64,000 nt of DNA. Origin: an uncultured Bacteroidia bacterium (GTDB taxonomy: Bacteria > Bacteroidota > Bacteroidia > Bacteroidales > UBA932). Of this stretch, positions 62,001 to 64,000 are shown piece after piece. The notes beneath the pieces are model-generated. The model saw nothing but the letters and a program-made list of their open reading frames with translations, had not been told where the DNA came from and did not search any database. The position numbers and the translations under genes were made by a program. The stretch covers positions 62,001 through 126,000 of the forward strand of contig CACZCQ010000005.1 of assembly GCA_902779765.1 (NCBI GenBank), given 5' to 3'. The number at the start of each line of letters is the position of its first letter. Position 1 is the stretch's first letter.

Positions 62001-62651
62001 CTCACCCCTATCAAGCTTCAGATCCAGAGGTTGATAAGGTTGAAGAGCAACGGCAATCCTGCCTGGGCGGACAGGTTCGACGAAGTCTCGGAAGAGGTCC
62101 TGAAACAGATCGACATGCTCGCCGACACAGCCAATGAATTCTCCACGTTCGCAAAGCTCTATACCGAAGAGCCCGTGGAGATTGACCTGGACAAACTGCT
62201 CAAGGAGGAGATAGACCTGTTCGACAGCAGGGAAAACATCACTTTCTCCTACATGGGTCTGGAAGGAGCCAGGGTCTCCGGCCCTAAACCTCAGCTCACC
62301 CGAGTGTTCGTCAACCTGATCGGCAATTCCGTGCAGGCGATTGAGAATTCCCAGAACGAGATCCGCGAAAAGGGCGGGGAGCCGTTCCAGGGCAGGATCA
62401 TCGTTTCCCTGCGCCTGTCGAACAAGGATGGGTTCTATGACATCGTATTCGAGGACAACGGCCCCGGTGTCAGCGACGAGAACCGAAGCAAGCTGTTCAC
62501 TCCCAACTTCACTACGAAGAGCAACGGAACGGGACTTGGGCTGGCAATCTGCCGCAACATTATCGAGAAATGCAACGGTGAGATACTGTATTCCAAGTCG
62601 TTCTCCCTCAAGGGCGCCTGCTTCACCGTCAGGTTCCCCAGAATGAAATAG
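59091..62651 (+). CDS. Large NtrY-like membrane sensor histidine kinase
   Basis: The 1,186-residue protein has one N-terminal helix (about 13-30) and an extracytoplasmic region to about 215. A group of about six helices follows (about 220-430), then a second extracytoplasmic region, paired helices near 670 and 705, another sensor loop, and a helix near 880. A HAMP-like segment leads to the H-box ARQVAHEIKNPLTPIKLQIQRL (His965), N-box FVNLIGNSVQAIEN and G-boxes FEDNGPGVSDENRSKLFTPNF and NGTGLGLAICRNII. No response regulator is adjacent. It overlaps rlmH by 4 nt. Confidence 0.9.
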   Translation: MKRKLGIRDYSVWGLLAAAAVILAVSLSVSKVPPNTEKAAAGTQKALSKRMTVLDHYISSSLSADLKEWIGRYDIPKDMVIYRYIEDSLQSWSNQFPVRNDDISSRVVFQRLSRPRENISSPLAEIGQDPTFVNYGTKWYLVKAATLGARKVIAGLEIVDSMDDDNPGGVNPKLNLGRNYAVVPLAENGGSVVNLNDKPVFKIVSESITGRGMAGNSLLIWLAVLCFVLASVIHLSGKRSLSRLLTVLAGLFAVIIGAYYWGEKIQNSSKLFSPTIYADGQFFNSLGAVLIVSLLIVLIVGCIFVTRREIYKAILRVRHPRRILLAYALTILVIMTGILAYTHFIFKSIIHNSSISLELYRLNDLNIYSLLVYLMMTALLMTVPLMVQMLMPALKRLTGIRIDMFSPLARILTAVAFAAYLVVTAGTLGFKKEQDRVKVLANRLSMERNINLELDLRLMEDKIAYDQVIATLTQLNNSNSIILGRIVESYMYNLSQDNDLMVELFRENEKDKDAIAYFTEMVSGGTPIADGSRFRYRRDSGGNNFYTGSFAYYDPESGITMMLLTVSPKSNREDRGYASILGYSAPGDVLVPSRYSYAKYSQDNLVSYKGNYAYPTVLHYGVKDELLDAPSGVLRLGGYTHFINSVSDDDMILISRQKTEGFIYIVAFLFLTLLFYFCLTLLSLTRHRPVVKEKNYYKSRINLSMMLALVMTLITLAAISVLFVYQRNNANLRSSMSDKINSIQSLLEARCRFAQDYTAFNTQEAANVLDDISNTMKTDITLYTTDGKEFRSTTPEVFERMLLGTRMNQEAFENIIYQNRRYYICKEQIGARKTYFLYAPVFNGQGKMITIMGAPFTDESFDFRSEAVTHSITIITMFMILLLLARFLIGRAVDKMFKPITEIGRKMNEVDINNLEYIVYERDDEVSSLVRAYNLMVHDLYNSTKQLTQAERDKAWATMARQVAHEIKNPLTPIKLQIQRLIRLKSNGNPAWADRFDEVSEEVLKQIDMLADTANEFSTFAKLYTEEPVEIDLDKLLKEEIDLFDSRENITFSYMGLEGARVSGPKPQLTRVFVNLIGNSVQAIENSQNEIREKGGEPFQGRIIVSLRLSNKDGFYDIVFEDNGPGVSDENRSKLFTPNFTTKSNGTGLGLAICRNIIEKCNGEILYSKSFSLKGACFTVRFPRMK

Positions 62652-62657
62652 ACCGCC

Positions 62658-63248
62658 ATGCCGTCCCAGATGCTTCCTTCACTGCTTCTCTACATCCTGG
62701 TGATGGGATACACTCCGGGACCTTCCAACCTGTGTGCTTTCCATTCCGGAATACATTTCGGAAGGGCGAAGGCGATGAACATCTGGTTCGGATTCCTGAT
62801 TGGATTCATCATCATCGAAGCGATCCTTATCGGCGCCGCACATTCCCTCGGTGAGATTCTGGGCAATTATTCCAGGCTGATTGCTTATCTGGGAGCCGCA
62901 TATATGGTGTTCATGGCAATTTCCATACTCTTGAGATCCCGCAAACCCAAGGAGGAGCAGGCCAGGTCCTGCACTTTCAGGACAGGTTTCCTGATAGAGT
63001 TCACCAATGCCAAGGTCTGGCTGTTCTGCATCACGGCACTCTGCACCTATGTCCTGCCGTTTACCAACAGCCTGGCGGAACTGGCCAAAGTCGGCTTGCT
63101 TCTTATCCTGGCCGGCCCAGCCGCTAACCTTGTATGGCTGCTGATGGGATCGAAACTCGAACACCTTACCGAGAGCCACGGCAAACTCATCGATGCCATC
63201 CTCGCAGGCCTCCTGATAGCTTGCGCGGTACTCCTGCTGGTCGGTTGA
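62658..63248 (+). CDS. LysE/RhtB-family amino-acid exporter
   Basis: The 196-residue protein has about six membrane segments and the family N-terminal motif MGYTPGPSNLCAFHSGIHFG. The central FRTGFLIEFTNAKVWLFCITALCTYVLPF corresponds to the conserved NPK region but reads TNAKV instead of NPKV. It probably exports amino acids or related metabolites. It starts 6 nt after the kinase gene and ends before a strong terminator. Confidence 0.88.
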   Translation: MPSQMLPSLLLYILVMGYTPGPSNLCAFHSGIHFGRAKAMNIWFGFLIGFIIIEAILIGAAHSLGEILGNYSRLIAYLGAAYMVFMAISILLRSRKPKEEQARSCTFRTGFLIEFTNAKVWLFCITALCTYVLPFTNSLAELAKVGLLLILAGPAANLVWLLMGSKLEHLTESHGKLIDAILAGLLIACAVLLLVG

Positions 63249-63273
63249 CGCACAGCACACAGGATGATACGAC

Positions 63274-63301
63274 AAAGGACAGGCAATTTGCCTGTCCTTT
63301 T
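63274..63301. terminator. Bidirectional terminator between the LysE gene and tRNA-Arg
   Basis: Arms AAAGGACAGGCAA/TTGCCTGTCCTTT form a long stem flanked by A and T runs. It can end the plus-strand kinase-LysE transcript and the minus-strand tRNA transcript. Confidence 0.8.
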
Positions 63302-63303
63302 CG

Positions 63304-63375
63304 TAGTCCCTAGTGGAATCGAACCACTATTTAAGGTTTAGGAAACCTCCGTTCTATCCGTTGAACTAAGGGACC
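63304..63375 (-). tRNA. tRNA-Arg (anticodon CCU)
   Basis: The minus strand folds as a 72-nt cloverleaf: acceptor GGTCCCT/AGGGACT, D stem GTTC/GAAC, anticodon stem GAGGT/ACCTT with loop TTCCTAA (anticodon CCT), four-nt variable loop, and T arm AGTGG-TTCGATT-CCACT, discriminator A. CCA is not encoded. It reads AGG codons. It lies downstream of rpmF. Confidence 0.95.
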
Positions 63376-63394
63376 GGAATTGACTTGTGAAGAA

Positions 63395-63577
63395 CTACTC
63401 AGCGCTCTTCTCAATGATCTGACGACCTCTGTAGTAGCCGCACTCAGGGCATACGTGATGATACATCACGGTTGCACCGCAGTTAGGGCAGGTGGCCAGG
63501 GTCGGAACAGGAGCGAAGTCATGAGTCCTTCTCTTGTCTCTCCTCTGCTTGGAGACTTTGTGTTTCGGATGTGCCAT
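63395..63577 (-). CDS. rpmF: 50S ribosomal protein L32
   Basis: The 60-residue protein MAHPKHKVSKQRRDKRRTHD... has the zinc-binding cysteines CPNC...CPEC. It is a normal-length bL32. It is 12 nt after the DUF177 gene, the standard yceD-rpmF pairing, and 20 nt ahead of tRNA-Arg. Confidence 0.97.
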   Translation of the reverse strand: MAHPKHKVSKQRRDKRRTHDFAPVPTLATCPNCGATVMYHHVCPECGYYRGRQIIEKSAE

Positions 63578-63589
63578 AATTAATATTCT

Positions 63590-64000
63590 TTAAATTTTAT
63601 CATCTTTCTTTCCAAGAAGGTCCTTCAAACCGGCAAACGGTGTCGAATTGTCCTTCCCAGGAAGTTCCTCCTGTGCATCTTCAGAACTCAGATATCTCAA
63701 AGCCTCGGGATTGCATCCTCCCTCCTCGTGAACCCTCTGTACCGGAAGCGACAAGCAGATGTAATCGTAAACCGTCTGGGACAAATCCAGGTCGGCATCA
63801 GTCACCGGCAGGACCACTATCTCCCTCTCCCCTTCCATGCCGGCACCTTCTTCGGCTGAAGAGCCGAACTTGACACTCAGCTTGAATCCCGTGCTGACCG
63901 GCAGGGTCAAATCTTCGAGGCATCTGTCGCAGGTCACGGTGACATCCCCTTCTATCTCGCAATCGACACCGATGAAACGGCCGGATTTCTCGACAAAGAC
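63590..64000 (-). CDS. DUF177/YceD-family protein (partial, 5' end outside window)
   Basis: The frame is open to the right edge. The visible part begins ...EKSGRFIGVDCEIEGDVTVTCDRCLEDLTLPV with the conserved CxRCL motif, and continues to the acidic segment DLDLSQTVYDYICLSLPVQRVH, both typical of YceD. The family is linked to 23S rRNA and L32 assembly, which fits its position just before rpmF. The N-terminal part is not in the window. Confidence 0.9.
   Translation of the reverse strand, partial: VFVEKSGRFIGVDCEIEGDVTVTCDRCLEDLTLPVSTGFKLSVKFGSSAEEGAGMEGEREIVVLPVTDADLDLSQTVYDYICLSLPVQRVHEEGGCNPEALRYLSSEDAQEELPGKDNSTPFAGLKDLLGKKDDKI

Overview
The window is a chromosomal segment of a Bacteroidota bacterium, most likely of the order Bacteroidales. 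The evidence is a SusC/SusD pair, several Bacteroidota-only families (DUF5686, DUF4783, DUF5106, DUF5074), at least two clean TTTG-N19/20-TAnnTTTG promoters, and AT-rich start regions with no visible Shine-Dalgarno sequence. No phage, insertion sequence, rRNA or CRISPR array was seen. One tRNA (Arg, CCU) is present.

Layout. 1-16.9 kb: a minus-strand surface polysaccharide locus read from a promoter near 16.92 kb. It starts with GC-richer export and precursor genes (wza, wzc, ugd, a misplaced sodB, wecB). It then enters an AT-rich stretch (about 10.3 kb down to 1.7 kb) with a teichoic-acid-type glycerophosphotransferase, tagD, a lipoprotein phosphodiesterase, wzx, wzy, glycosyltransferases and an acyltransferase. 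It ends with a nucleotidyltransferase and a cytidylyltransferase/kinase-like fusion cut by the window edge. 16.9-25.3 kb: housekeeping genes (RelA-type RSH, mltG, a glucosaminidase, rnz, rpsA, corA). 25.4-41.6 kb: a polysaccharide utilisation locus that looks dedicated to N-acetylmuramic acid or peptidoglycan fragments (susC, susD, EEP hydrolase, namZ, DUF6259, murT-, murK- and murQ-like genes) with recR and mntP translationally coupled at its end and GH3 and pnuC upstream. 41.6-45.6 kb: a vitamin-type uptake cluster (pnuC, TonB receptor, BtuG-like propeller lipoprotein). 45.6-51.8 kb: fba, DUF5106, coaD, ung, lon. 51.9-54.0 kb: plus-strand HU, a 29-residue ribosomal-type protein and rng. 54.0-58.6 kb: lnt, DUF5686, DUF4783 (minus). 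58.6-63.2 kb: rlmH, a large NtrY-like kinase and a LysE exporter (plus). 63.3-64.0 kb: tRNA-Arg, rpmF and a partial DUF177 gene.

The most unusual signal is a dispersed short repeat with core TTCGACAAGCTCAGGGACC. It is inserted in frame in five protein genes (sodB, ugd, relA, the glucosaminidase and a TonB receptor) and also forms the intrinsic terminator of lon. Where a second copy follows, it usually lies exactly 21 nt away, which preserves the reading frame. In two places the repeat core is the loop of a hairpin whose arms differ in sequence but remain complementary.
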